Shown piece after piece: positions 7,630 to 13,792 of a stretch of DNA of 13,792 nucleotides. Both the position numbers and the translations under genes were made by a program. Positions within the stretch are counted from its first letter, which is position 1. Each line of letters begins with the position of its first letter. Source of the DNA: a bacterium (GTDB lineage: Bacteria; Cyanobacteriota; Vampirovibrionia; Obscuribacterales; Obscuribacteraceae); contig JAUIJG010000100.1 in the NCBI GenBank assembly GCA_030431355.1, forward strand, positions 1 through 13,792, read 5' to 3'. Under the pieces are notes generated by a model. The model was not told the origin of the DNA and made no database searches. It was given only the letters and a program-made list of their open reading frames with translations.

Positions 7630-8337
7630 CTAACAAATCTTTTCGATATTTTCAATTTTTTCAACACTGGCACTACCCGTAGGGTCGGATGCTCTGAGCC
7701 CGGCAATTGCATCCTTAACAGAGTCGGCACCATATACAGCACTGCCAGCCACGATCACATCCACGCCGGCTTCAATAACTTTGGGCGCCGTCCGTGAATT
7801 TATGCCACCATCCACCGAAATTTTTGCCTGGGTCAAACCGGCTTCTGAGAACATTTTGCATAACCTGGTAATTTTAGAGAGCGCCGATGGAATAAACTTT
7901 TGCCCACCAAAACCAGGGTTGACGGACATAACCAGAACCAGATCGATATCCTCAAGGACGTACGAAAGTACATCCGGAGGCGTAGCAGGATTCAGGGCTA
8001 CTCCTGCCTTCTTTCCCAGTGACCTGATATGAGCCAGAGTACGCTGCAAATGTGTAGCTGCTTCCGCGTGCACGGTAATGTAATCCGCACCGCTCTCAGC
8101 GAAATCATCCACGTACTTGTCCGGATCTGAAATCATCAAATGCACATCCAGAGGTAAGGCGGTCGCTTTGCGAATGCTTTTGACCACTGGCGCACCGATG
8201 GTAATGTTCGGGACAAAATGACCGTCCATCACATCCACATGAATCCAGTCTGCTCCCCCTTTTTCTGCCGCCAGGATATCTTCACCAAGTCTGGTGAAGT
8301 CAGCGGAGAGAATAGATGGTGCTATAAGAACCGACAA
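7630..8337 (-). CDS. rpe: Ribulose-phosphate 3-epimerase
   Basis: Rpe interconverts ribulose-5-phosphate and xylulose-5-phosphate in the pentose-phosphate (or Calvin) pathway, using a TIM barrel and a divalent metal. The 235 residues match the family (about 220 plus a short tail). Signatures are [10 protein letters not shown] at 5-14, [14 protein letters not shown] with His33 and Asp35, VHLMI with His66, [12 protein letters not shown] at 137-148, and ISVDGGI with the catalytic Asp176. These are the expected metal ligands and acid/base pair. The last 20 residues ([15 protein letters not shown]) are a non-conserved tail. The start is TTG at 8337, right before the conserved beginning, with AGGAAG about 10 bases upstream. 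It is first of a two-gene minus-strand unit with the TPR protein. Confidence 0.97.
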   Translation of the reverse strand: MSVLIAPSILSADFTRLGEDILAAEKGGADWIHVDVMDGHFVPNITIGAPVVKSIRKATALPLDVHLMISDPDKYVDDFAESGADYITVHAEAATHLQRTLAHIRSLGKKAGVALNPATPPDVLSYVLEDIDLVLVMSVNPGFGGQKFIPSALSKITRLCKMFSEAGLTQAKISVDGGINSRTAPKVIEAGVDVIVAGSAVYGADSVKDAIAGLRASDPTGSASVEKIENIEKIC

Positions 8338-8716
8338 ACCTGAAAATCTTCCTGTTCTAATGGAGGGTCAATTTGAGCGCCAAGGTCCTGCAAGCAGGCT
8401 CTCGACACGACCTAATCATGACTACCTGTCCGTCGCTGGTCAAGTGGAACCATCCAAGCTAAGGGCAAAGAGAATGAAGGTTTTCTAAGAATCCTCATAT
8501 GACAACCCCTCTGGCAATTCCAATATTCCGACAAAGGACCGTGCGCTTAAGACGTCTTCAAGATCGATTTGTTGCCACCCCTTGTCAATTACTTTGAATT
8601 TGATTTGACTTGTCGCTTCTAGCTCGTCGTTCAAATCTCCCGCAAGCAGTCCTTCCTGTAAATTAGATTAATAAGACTAAAAATGTCGTTCCAGTCACCG
8701 TTTTGAAGCAGGAAAC
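8338..8716. other. 379-base gap between divergent genes, no assigned gene
   Basis: This lies between the starts of rpe (minus) and the acyl-CoA dehydrogenase (plus), so it should hold both promoters, but I see no convincing -35/-10 pair. CCTGC-AA-GCAGG (8387-8398) is a small inverted repeat. No tRNA or riboswitch shape is evident. Two short open frames occur: a minus-strand one (8634-8485, listed separately) and a plus-strand one of 42 codons from ATG 8360 to 8488. The plus-strand frame lacks a ribosome site and I do not consider it real. Confidence 0.6.
8485..8634 (-). CDS. Possible small acidic protein, or gene remnant
   Basis: From TTG 8634 the minus strand encodes 49 residues with protein-like composition (for example KVIDKGWQQIDLEDVLSAR and FVGILELPEGLS). 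The frame is open a further 11 codons upstream before a TAA. No ATG is available, and the nearest purine-rich stretches (GGGAG 2 bases away, AGGAAGG 16 away) are badly placed for this TTG. It may be a true small gene, the tail of a decayed gene, or chance. An open run of 60 codons is not rare by chance at this base composition. Confidence 0.25.
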   Translation of the reverse strand: MNDELEATSQIKFKVIDKGWQQIDLEDVLSARSFVGILELPEGLSYEDS

Positions 8717-9919
8717 GTGTCACAATCGCAAATGCAATCTGTCACGAATAGCAAGTACTTCACCGATACTGGAGTAGAAACTGAAATCATGCCTAACCTT
8801 GAGTTATCAGAAGAGAGAACACAATTCCAAAAGTTAGCGAGAGAATTTTCCGAAGGTGAAATTTCCCCACTGGCGGAAGAGTTTGATAAGTCGGGGGATT
8901 TCCCCAACGGTCCGGTCAGAAAAGCCTGGGAGATTGGTCTGGTCAACTTTCAAGTGGCTGAAGCTCTTGGTGGACTGAACCTGCAAACTTTTGATTCCTG
9001 CATAATACTGGAAGAGCTTGCCGCCGGCTGTAGTGGCATCGCAGGTCCAATAGAAGCCAGCGCCATTGCGCAACTTCCTCTTTTGAAACTCGGCACAGAG
9101 GCTCAGCAAGAGAAGTTTCTGAAACCCTTACTTGATGACTGTCTATTGGCAGGATACGCCAGTCAAGATGCCACTATCGACGATATCGAAGTAAGATTTG
9201 ACGGAGAGAAGTATCTCTTAAACGGTCAGCACACGGCCCTGGTTAACGGCGGTCACGCCAACTGGTATTTTGTCGTGGCATCTCATTTGGAGCCGGAATC
9301 AGAGCAGTTATCATCTACGGCATTCATCGTCCCTGCAAATGCAGAAGGAATCACATTCGGGGAATCTTTCAAAACTATTGGAAGAAGGGCAAGGGCTGTT
9401 TCTTCCGTGGAATTCCACAATGTGGAGCTATCCAGCGACATGATAGTCGGCCCCCCAGGAAATGCATCAGAAGTAATAGAAGGGATACTGCCGGAACTAT
9501 ATTGTTTTGTTGCTGCCGGAGCTGTGGGTGTAGCGAGAAAAGCAATCGAGCATGCCATCAACTATTCAAAAGAGAGACAGACGTTCGGACGCCCGATTTC
9601 TCAACACCAGGGTATCGCTTTCATGCTGGCAGAGATGGCAAGGGAGGCAGAAGCCGCCCGATACCTCACCTGGCAAGCGGCATATTTGATCGACGAAGGT
9701 AAGTCGGCGCTGAAAGAAGCGCTATCAGCAAAGTCCTATGCCCAGGATGTCTGCATGAGAGTGACAACAGACGCAGTACAAATTTATGGCGGCTACGGAT
9801 ACAGCAAAGAATATCCAGTGGAAAAATTGATGCGCGACGCAAAAATATTGCAGATTAGCGAGCAAAGTCCAGGCGAACTGAAAGCAAGTCTGGCCAGGGA
9901 GCTTATCGGAATAAGCTAA
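8717..9919 (+). CDS. Divergent acyl-CoA dehydrogenase family protein
   Basis: This is a 400-residue flavoprotein of the acyl-CoA dehydrogenase fold: helical N-domain (about 28-140), beta domain (about 145-245), helical C-domain (255-398). Family members oxidise acyl-CoA alpha-beta bonds and hand electrons to EtfAB, whose genes lie at the left of this window. The C-domain is well kept: SKERQTFGRPISQHQ (284-298), QIYGGYGYSKEYPVEKLMRD (355-374) and Glu382 in ISEQS, at the place of the catalytic Glu of YEGT in MCAD-type enzymes. The flavin loop normally written ALTEPxAGSD is degenerate here (YASQDATIDD, 147-156), so activity or substrate may differ. The start is uncertain: GTG 8717 has AGGA only 3 bases away. 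ATG 8789 (residue 25) begins the conserved part but lacks a ribosome site. An unknown small gene follows after 2 bases. Confidence 0.88.
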   Translation: MSQSQMQSVTNSKYFTDTGVETEIMPNLELSEERTQFQKLAREFSEGEISPLAEEFDKSGDFPNGPVRKAWEIGLVNFQVAEALGGLNLQTFDSCIILEELAAGCSGIAGPIEASAIAQLPLLKLGTEAQQEKFLKPLLDDCLLAGYASQDATIDDIEVRFDGEKYLLNGQHTALVNGGHANWYFVVASHLEPESEQLSSTAFIVPANAEGITFGESFKTIGRRARAVSSVEFHNVELSSDMIVGPPGNASEVIEGILPELYCFVAAGAVGVARKAIEHAINYSKERQTFGRPISQHQGIAFMLAEMAREAEAARYLTWQAAYLIDEGKSALKEALSAKSYAQDVCMRVTTDAVQIYGGYGYSKEYPVEKLMRDAKILQISEQSPGELKASLARELIGIS

Positions 9920-9921
9920 AC

Positions 9922-10167
9922 ATGGAAGAAGAACTCAAAAAAGGACAACTTCTAATTCTGAAAGTAGCTCCCTACTATGAAAAAGAGTACTTTTACGAGA
10001 TCACCAGCGCCGGTGAAAAGTTGGTTCGGGCAAGCCTCTACAACTCACCTAGAGTAAAAAAGTCCTGGACAAGAGATGAGCTTGACTCCATGTTTGAACA
10101 TGGAATAGTTCGAATTGCGACCCAGAGTGAAAAACCGAAAGGCGGAGCAGAATTTTCAGGCTCCTGA
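9922..10167 (+). CDS. Small protein of unknown function behind the acyl-CoA dehydrogenase
   Basis: This is an 81-residue soluble protein with no family I recognise. The N-terminal half looks beta-rich (GQLLILKVAPYYEKEYFYEI), then charged segments (KKSWTRDELDSMF, GIVRIATQ) and a polar tail (SEKPKGGAEFSGS). No cysteines, signal peptide or membrane segment are present. It starts at ATG 9922, only 2 bases after the dehydrogenase stop, without a clear ribosome site of its own, so translation is probably coupled. The tight spacing suggests a job linked to the dehydrogenase, but nothing in the sequence defines it. It ends 9 bases short of the convergent zinc-ribbon gene. Confidence 0.75.
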   Translation: MEEELKKGQLLILKVAPYYEKEYFYEITSAGEKLVRASLYNSPRVKKSWTRDELDSMFEHGIVRIATQSEKPKGGAEFSGS

Positions 10168-10176
10168 AATCCGGTC

Positions 10177-10749
10177 TCAGTTTCTTCTTTTACGTCGTTT
10201 CCGCTTGGAGCGCTTCCTGGAAGATTTCTGTTTGCTTTTTTTCGCGGCTTTCTTATCGGATTTGGGTTTGGATGCAGCCTTCGCCTTGGCTGCGTCAGCT
10301 TTAACTTCGCCCTTAGCATCAACCTGGGCATCGGTCTTTGTGTCCGAAGCCAGGCCGGGCGCCGCAGCAGGAAGTTTATCTTTGTGTTGATTGAACAAGC
10401 CAAGCACGATCTCAGCAGGCATCTGAGTATCTTTAAACTTGCCTGGAAACATTAGCTCCAGACTGTAAACCACAGCAGAGTAAAACAAGCCGGTGGCAAC
10501 CACCAAATAGACAGTATTTATGACAGTCCAGCGGGCCGCCCTGTGAAATCTGTGGGATTGCCTTGACTTCTTAAATCTGGCTACAGAAATTATCTCATCC
10601 AGACGCCTGGTAATATCAGCCGGTCTAAATCCGCCCCGAAGTCCGGAAAACTTACCCATATTTTCCGTGGTTACGTGCCTGCCGCAGACCACGCAAAAGC
10701 GAAGACCCAAATTGAGTTTTGCTCCACAGTATGGACAATTTGCTGACAT
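10177..10749 (-). CDS. Zinc-ribbon membrane protein with lysine/arginine-rich tail
   Basis: This 190-residue protein has three parts. Residues 4-23 are a zinc ribbon (CPYCG and CVVCG; Cys5, Cys8, Cys19, Cys22). Residues about 74-96 form one membrane segment (VINTVYLVVATGLFYSAVVY), preceded by many basic residues, which predicts the ribbon in the cytoplasm. Residues 130-190 are low-complexity Ala/Lys/Asp, turning into an almost purely basic end (KSSRKRSKRKRRKRRN). Zinc-ribbon plus single-helix proteins are common and mostly uncharacterised. By the positive-inside rule this topology would put the basic tail outside, which is unusual; alternatively the helix is a re-entrant or peripheral segment. 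ATG 10749 has no strong ribosome site. It is the last gene in the cysE group, 115 bases after the coiled-coil gene. Confidence 0.82.
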   Translation of the reverse strand: MSANCPYCGAKLNLGLRFCVVCGRHVTTENMGKFSGLRGGFRPADITRRLDEIISVARFKKSRQSHRFHRAARWTVINTVYLVVATGLFYSAVVYSLELMFPGKFKDTQMPAEIVLGLFNQHKDKLPAAAPGLASDTKTDAQVDAKGEVKADAAKAKAASKPKSDKKAAKKSKQKSSRKRSKRKRRKRRN

Positions 10750-10864
10750 TTATCGGCTCAAAAAATAGAATACGCAGGAATCCGGCAAATCAAATAGCCT
10801 CACAATAATCTTACCGGTTTCTAGAAAGATTTTCTGCCAAGATCGGTAATTGTCCGGCTTCGAT

Positions 10865-11089
10865 TTAGTTTGCACCACCGTCAGTGGCGCTATAGCGACT
10901 GAACATCTCTGTCAACGAATTCTTATCGTGAGCCAGAGCTTCTTGCTTGGTGTTGAGTTCGATGATCCTGTCTTTGAGTTCCTGGATCTGCTGCTCAATC
11001 ACCTTTACTTCTTCGGTTATCTCCGACTCAGTCAAAGTCAAAGCTTCGGCTAAAGTCTCAAACGCTTTCTCAAGTTCGCTTTCTGCCAT
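10865..11089 (-). CDS. Small coiled-coil protein
   Basis: This is a 74-residue acidic protein that looks almost wholly helical. Residues about 22-60 (ITEEVKVIEQQIQELKDRII and onward) follow a heptad pattern of Ile/Leu/Val positions, so a coiled coil is likely. There are no Cys, signal peptide or membrane segments. ATG 11089 is preceded by GAGGAAAGG, with AAGG ending 7 bases away, a good ribosome site. I know no family for it; small coiled-coil proteins of this kind are often adaptors or structural parts, but that is a guess. It lies between cysE and the zinc-ribbon gene on the same strand. Its upstream region holds mutually exclusive inverted repeats. Confidence 0.75.
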   Translation of the reverse strand: MAESELEKAFETLAEALTLTESEITEEVKVIEQQIQELKDRIIELNTKQEALAHDKNSLTEMFSRYSATDGGAN

Positions 11090-11109
11090 GGCAGAACCTT
11101 TCCTCGCAT

Positions 11110-11157
11110 AACTGACACATAATCTGGGAGTCAGTTCATTCTACTCTCTCTTGAACT
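11110..11157 (-). promoter_or_regulatory. Alternative hairpins upstream of the coiled-coil gene
   Basis: In transcript order, AGTTCAA (11157-11151), TGAACTGAC (11138-11130) and GTCAGTT (11116-11110) form two competing stems. Segment one pairs with two over 6 bp; segment two pairs with three over 7 bp, using the same AACT bases. The second stem ends close to the ribosome site. The complementarity is visible; a regulatory role is inference. Confidence 0.3.
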
Positions 11158-11158
11158 A

Positions 11159-11193
11159 AAATCCGCAGACTTAGGCCTTTCGTAAATCCGCAG
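11159..11193. repeat. Direct repeat of AAATCCGCAG
   Basis: AAATCCGCAG occurs at 11159-11168 and again at 11184-11193, 25 bases apart start to start, in the gap after cysE. It could be a tandem binding site or chance. Confidence 0.35.
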
Positions 11194-11206
11194 GTTAACT
11201 CTCGAT

Positions 11207-11980
11207 TTATATTCCCGCTCCCTGCAAGAAAACATCGACAGGATCCGAATCATCCCTGGAAGCGCCATCTTCTGGGCTTTCTGAATTTGATTTATCATCA
11301 TCTTTAGAATTTACAGACGCTTCTTTCAGGGGTTCACCGGTCCTGAGGGCGACCACCTCCTCTTCCAGAGCATCAAGCCGATTCTTCAGTCTTTTAATCG
11401 CTTCAGCCTCAATATCCGGTATTTTGCTGTCTACTTTCTTTCCATCTCTGTAGATAACTCGGCCGGGAACGCCTACCACTATTGAATTGGCCGGTACATT
11501 CTTGAGAACAATAGAACCTGAGGCCACTGTGGCGTTGTCTTCCACCAGGATATCGCCCTGAATGACAGCGCCGGTACCTACAACGACCCCGTTGCCCAGA
11601 GTGGGGTGCCGTTTCAAGCCTCTTGTCTCGCCACCACCACGGGCCTCTGCACCAGCTCCCAGGGTTACTCCCTGATAAATGAAGCAATCGTCGCCTATTA
11701 CGGCAGTTTCGCCGATTACTACCCCCATGCCATGGTCGATTATGAATCTTCTTCCCAGGGTAGCTCCAGGATGAATCTCAATTCCGGTAAACATCCGTCC
11801 CAGGTGCGATACAAACCTCGCCAGGGTCAGGTGCTTTTGCTTCCAGATTTTGCTAGCCAGCCTGTGAATAGCCACGGCATGAAATCCCGGATAACAAAGC
11901 ACGACTTCGAACCTGCTTCTAGCGGCAGGATCGACTTCCATAAAGGTGGAAATTATCTCTTCGAGATAGGGGGAAAACAT
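11207..11980 (-). CDS. cysE: Serine O-acetyltransferase
   Basis: CysE transfers acetyl from acetyl-CoA to L-serine, the first step of cysteine synthesis. The product has 257 residues. The short helical N-terminus (DPAARSRFEVVLCYPGFHA, 17-35) matches the compact, about 220-residue class seen in Gram-positive bacteria and cyanobacteria rather than the long enterobacterial one. The left-handed beta helix of hexapeptide repeats follows: GIEIHPGATLG (66-76), IDHGMGVVIGETAVIGDD (81-98), with His83 as the likely catalytic base, YQGVTLG, KRHPTLGNGVVVG, and VGVPGRVI at the end of the helix. Glu68 stands where E. coli has an Asp. Residues 187-212 form a helix, and 215-257 are an acidic Ser/Asp-rich tail (KDDDKSNSESPEDGASRDD) not typical of the family. 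ATG 11980 lacks a strong ribosome site. Confidence 0.93.
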   Translation of the reverse strand: MFSPYLEEIISTFMEVDPAARSRFEVVLCYPGFHAVAIHRLASKIWKQKHLTLARFVSHLGRMFTGIEIHPGATLGRRFIIDHGMGVVIGETAVIGDDCFIYQGVTLGAGAEARGGGETRGLKRHPTLGNGVVVGTGAVIQGDILVEDNATVASGSIVLKNVPANSIVVGVPGRVIYRDGKKVDSKIPDIEAEAIKRLKNRLDALEEEVVALRTGEPLKEASVNSKDDDKSNSESPEDGASRDDSDPVDVFLQGAGI

Positions 11981-12321
11981 GGAATTAATGGCTTCAGAGA
12001 GTTGTCAAGCAGGCAAAAATGGTTTAAACCCTTACCCACTGGGGAATTTATCAGTTGTAGATCATATAGATCAATAAATATGGCCTCTTTTTCATTAAAT
12101 ATGAATCCCATGCGTAATTTCCCCACTGCCCGACGCCCCTTGGCAGCGTACCCTGGTAGTGGTGGACAGGGTGGATGAAAAGACGGACTAGAAGCGTGAG
12201 GGGAAAAACTGTCCAAAAATTTCCCCGTTCGCATATAAGCTGTCAAGAGGACAGGTGACTGCCTCAAAACTGGACGGAAATTGGCAGTTCCGCCAGGGTA
12301 TCGGTAAAAATCTCTAAGACT
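11981..12321. other. 341-base gap between divergent genes
   Basis: This separates cysE (minus) from the repeat-protein gene (plus). A TATAAG at 12234-12239 could be a -10 box for the plus-strand gene, but no good -35 is seen. TTGACA reads on the minus strand at 12008-12003 ahead of cysE, without a matching -10. CGGAA/TTCCG near 12275-12292 is a small inverted repeat. Open frames across the gap on both strands have non-protein-like composition and I assign none. Confidence 0.5.
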
Positions 12322-13792
12322 ATGGCTGAAAACAAAAGCTTTTTCGAAGACGTTAATACTCCTGCAGATTCGCAGGGTAGCTCTGCCGAGCCCGAGCAAT
12401 TCCTTACTATCGACAGTCTGACAGATTCCACCGATGTGAAGACTGTCGCCTTCAAACCTTCTACAAAACCAGCCGAAACTGATACTAAACCAGCCACGAG
12501 CGACCAGACTAGCGGACTGCCAAAAATCGCTATGGTCGATAGCCTGTCACCCATAACCACCAGCCAGACCATTCGACTTACAAAATCGGAAGTTGAAAAA
12601 CCACCTGAAAAAGGATTCCTCACCGGTTTAGCCGACGGAACAGGCAGAGTCTTTATCGGTATGACCGATATGGTCCTTAACGAGGAAAAAACAGCAGAAC
12701 AAAGCATCCGAGACAGGGACAAGTCCCTGGGTGCTAATCTCGCCGGAACGGCGAAAAACCTCACCACCGCACTGGCCAGCAGTGAGTCCAGGGCGGCCAT
12801 AGGAGAAGCCCTCTCCAACCAAACCAAGAAAGTTCTCTCCGGAGATACCTATGCAATGGGTGAGACCACTGCTTTTGTAGGCTCATTAATCCTCCCCGGA
12901 GCGCTGGCAGGCAAAGGTTCGGTGGGTCTCACCGGAAATGTCAGAAGTGTCAACCAGGCACTATCCGCAGCCAACAAACTGGACGACGCTCTGGCACTGG
13001 CTAAAAAGATAAACCCTGCGGGCGCCACCGATGATCTGGCTACTAGATTTAATCCACTGAGTCTCACCGATGAGGCCACAGCCGCTGCCGCCAGACCGGC
13101 CCTGGGCATAGCTCCTGCAAGGCCGACCCTTTCCGCCAGGTTGAGCACCACAGTACAAGATCTATCTACTAAAGCCAAAACGGTGGTTGATGACGCCCTT
13201 GATGTTCTCGGTCCTAAAACAAGATTGGTCCCTGAAACAGGTCTCAGCCAGAACCCAGCCCTATCATTCCGGGCCCCGGTCAGGACACCTTCACCAACCA
13301 TTCTTGACGATCTGGTCAAACCAACCCCTGGTAATGGATTGAGCCCCGTAAGAAGACCAGGCTCAATTCTTGACGACTTCAAACCCTCAACCGTGGTTGA
13401 CGACTTCAAACCTTCAACTGTGGTCGATGACTTCAAACCTTCAACTGTGGTCGATGACTTCAAACCTTCAACTGTGGTCGATGACTTCAAACCTTCAACT
13501 GTGGTCGATGATATAAAACCAGCCAAACTGGCAGATGAGACAGCTCCGGCCAAAGCGATCGAAGAGGCAAGGCCGGTCAAGGCTCTTGACGAAGTCAGAC
13601 CCACCCAAGCTTTAGATGACGCAAAGCCTGCCAGACTGCCAGAAGAAGTCAAAACAGGACAACCCGCTCAGGTTCTTGATGAAGTCAGACCAGCCAATGT
13701 TGTCGACGATGCCAGACAAGTACAACCAGCCCAGGTTCTTGATGAAGTCAGGCCAGCCAATGTTGTCGACGATGCCAGACAAGTACAACCAG
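12322..13792 (+). CDS. Disordered tandem-repeat protein, runs off the window
   Basis: ATG 12322 opens a frame with no stop to the window edge, 490 codons so far. An in-frame TGA at 12256 and the lack of other start codons fix the start, though no clear ribosome site is seen. Residues 1-95 are polar and disordered. Residues 97-235 may be folded and include a hydrophobic Gly/Ala stretch (GETTAFVGSLILPGALAGKG, 180-199), reminiscent of the pre-toxin segments of some polymorphic toxins, a weak resemblance. From about 325 on, degenerate units of the form hydrophobic-hydrophobic-Asp-Asp/Glu-x-Lys/Arg-Pro repeat every 9 to 12 residues. These include five copies of FKPSTVVDD-type units (353-397) and 21-residue units containing VLDEVRPANVVDDARQV. 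I do not recognise a family, and no signal peptide is visible. The C-terminus, which would tell the function, is outside. Confidence 0.85.
   Translation, partial: MAENKSFFEDVNTPADSQGSSAEPEQFLTIDSLTDSTDVKTVAFKPSTKPAETDTKPATSDQTSGLPKIAMVDSLSPITTSQTIRLTKSEVEKPPEKGFLTGLADGTGRVFIGMTDMVLNEEKTAEQSIRDRDKSLGANLAGTAKNLTTALASSESRAAIGEALSNQTKKVLSGDTYAMGETTAFVGSLILPGALAGKGSVGLTGNVRSVNQALSAANKLDDALALAKKINPAGATDDLATRFNPLSLTDEATAAAARPALGIAPARPTLSARLSTTVQDLSTKAKTVVDDALDVLGPKTRLVPETGLSQNPALSFRAPVRTPSPTILDDLVKPTPGNGLSPVRRPGSILDDFKPSTVVDDFKPSTVVDDFKPSTVVDDFKPSTVVDDFKPSTVVDDIKPAKLADETAPAKAIEEARPVKALDEVRPTQALDDAKPARLPEEVKTGQPAQVLDEVRPANVVDDARQVQPAQVLDEVRPANVVDDARQVQP
13378..13512 (+). repeat. Five tandem 27-bp units coding FKPSTVVDD
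   Basis: Units begin at 13378, 13405, 13432, 13459 and 13486. Units two to four are identical at the nucleotide level. Unit five differs in its last base, and unit one at several synonymous sites. This points to recent in-frame duplication with the peptide under selection or the array recently expanded. Confidence 0.95.
13660..13792 (+). repeat. 63-bp tandem units within the repeat protein, array continues beyond window
   Basis: Two full units (13660-13722, 13723-13785) code for 21 residues each, containing VLDEVRPANVVDDARQV. The first seven bases of a third unit end the window. The copies differ at only a few third codon positions. Confidence 0.92.

Noticed and set aside
8387..8398. CCTGC-AA-GCAGG inverted repeat as a terminator
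   Set aside because: The loop is too small for the full stem and no T-run follows.
10154..10170. TTTCAG-GCTC-CTGAAA hairpin between the convergent genes at 10167/10177
   Set aside because: Only 6 bp and overlapping the stop codon; the T-rich bases after it are coding for the basic tail on the other strand.
11606..12178. 190-codon plus-strand open frame
   Set aside because: Mostly antisense to cysE, whose hexapeptide pattern is clear.
11953..12399. 148-codon minus-strand open frame upstream of cysE
   Set aside because: Overlaps cysE and the start of the repeat-protein gene, is rich in Pro/Ser/Cys without any motif, and lacks a ribosome site. A shorter in-frame piece (FIFNEKEAIFIDLYDLQLIN) looks somewhat protein-like but is not enough.
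12264..12827. 187-codon minus-strand open frame
   Set aside because: Antisense to the N-terminal part of the plus-strand repeat protein; composition is Ser/Val-rich and not protein-like.
13378..13512. Regular short repeats as a possible CRISPR array
   Set aside because: Units are contiguous, 27 bp, in frame and without spacers; it is a coding tandem repeat.
12849..13652. 267-codon open frame on the minus strand with GLKSSTTVE repeats
   Set aside because: It is the antisense of the 27-bp repeats; the plus strand is open throughout with a proper ATG and protein-like composition.

Overview
The base composition looks close to even GC by eye. Genes lie on both strands in short head-to-tail groups, with frequent TTG and GTG starts. 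The content is mostly bacterial housekeeping: electron-transfer flavoprotein, an IspG isoprenoid enzyme, ribulose-phosphate epimerase, serine acetyltransferase, an acyl-CoA dehydrogenase, a MATE exporter and a CsaA-like tRNA-binding protein. With the signal-peptide TPR protein and the long repeat-rich protein this suggests a free-living Gram-negative chemoheterotroph, probably from environmental or metagenomic DNA. I cannot fix the phylum. The IspG is not the form typical of photosynthetic cyanobacteria and resembles the alphaproteobacterial form. A non-photosynthetic cyanobacterial relative is only a weak guess.

Layout. (1) 1-362: the extreme left end reads on the minus strand as a glycosidase fragment (GNEP motif). 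From about position 99 it reads on the plus strand as the C-terminus of EtfB, so a chimeric join lies near 98-116. (2) 431-1399 is etfA, closed by a strong intrinsic terminator at 1468-1520. (3) 1550-1897 is a CsaA-like gene whose stop codon overlaps the stop of the convergent ispG in a CTAG tetranucleotide. (4) Minus strand 5184-1894: MATE exporter, RadC-type JAMM-domain protein, then IspG. (5) Plus strand 5263-6985: a stand-alone OLD-type TOPRIM protein overlapping a four-helix membrane protein. (6) Minus strand 8337-7000: rpe, then a secreted TPR protein. (7) 8338-8716: largely unexplained gap. (8) Plus strand 8717-10167: divergent acyl-CoA dehydrogenase and an 81-residue unknown. (9) Minus strand 11980-10177: serine acetyltransferase, a small coiled-coil protein, and a zinc-ribbon membrane protein with a very basic tail. 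(10) 12322 to the window end: an open-ended, disordered, tandem-repeat protein with a hydrophobic Gly/Ala segment.

How the genes could work together. EtfAB would accept electrons from acyl-CoA dehydrogenases such as the one at 8717. Rpe, IspG and CysE are unrelated housekeeping enzymes. The best candidate for something undescribed is the TOPRIM/membrane-protein pair at 5263-6985: a predicted nuclease-type catalytic domain without the ATPase usual in the OLD family, apparently translationally coupled to a membrane protein. The second is the repeat protein at the right edge. Neither is proven to be a defence or toxin system from this sequence alone.
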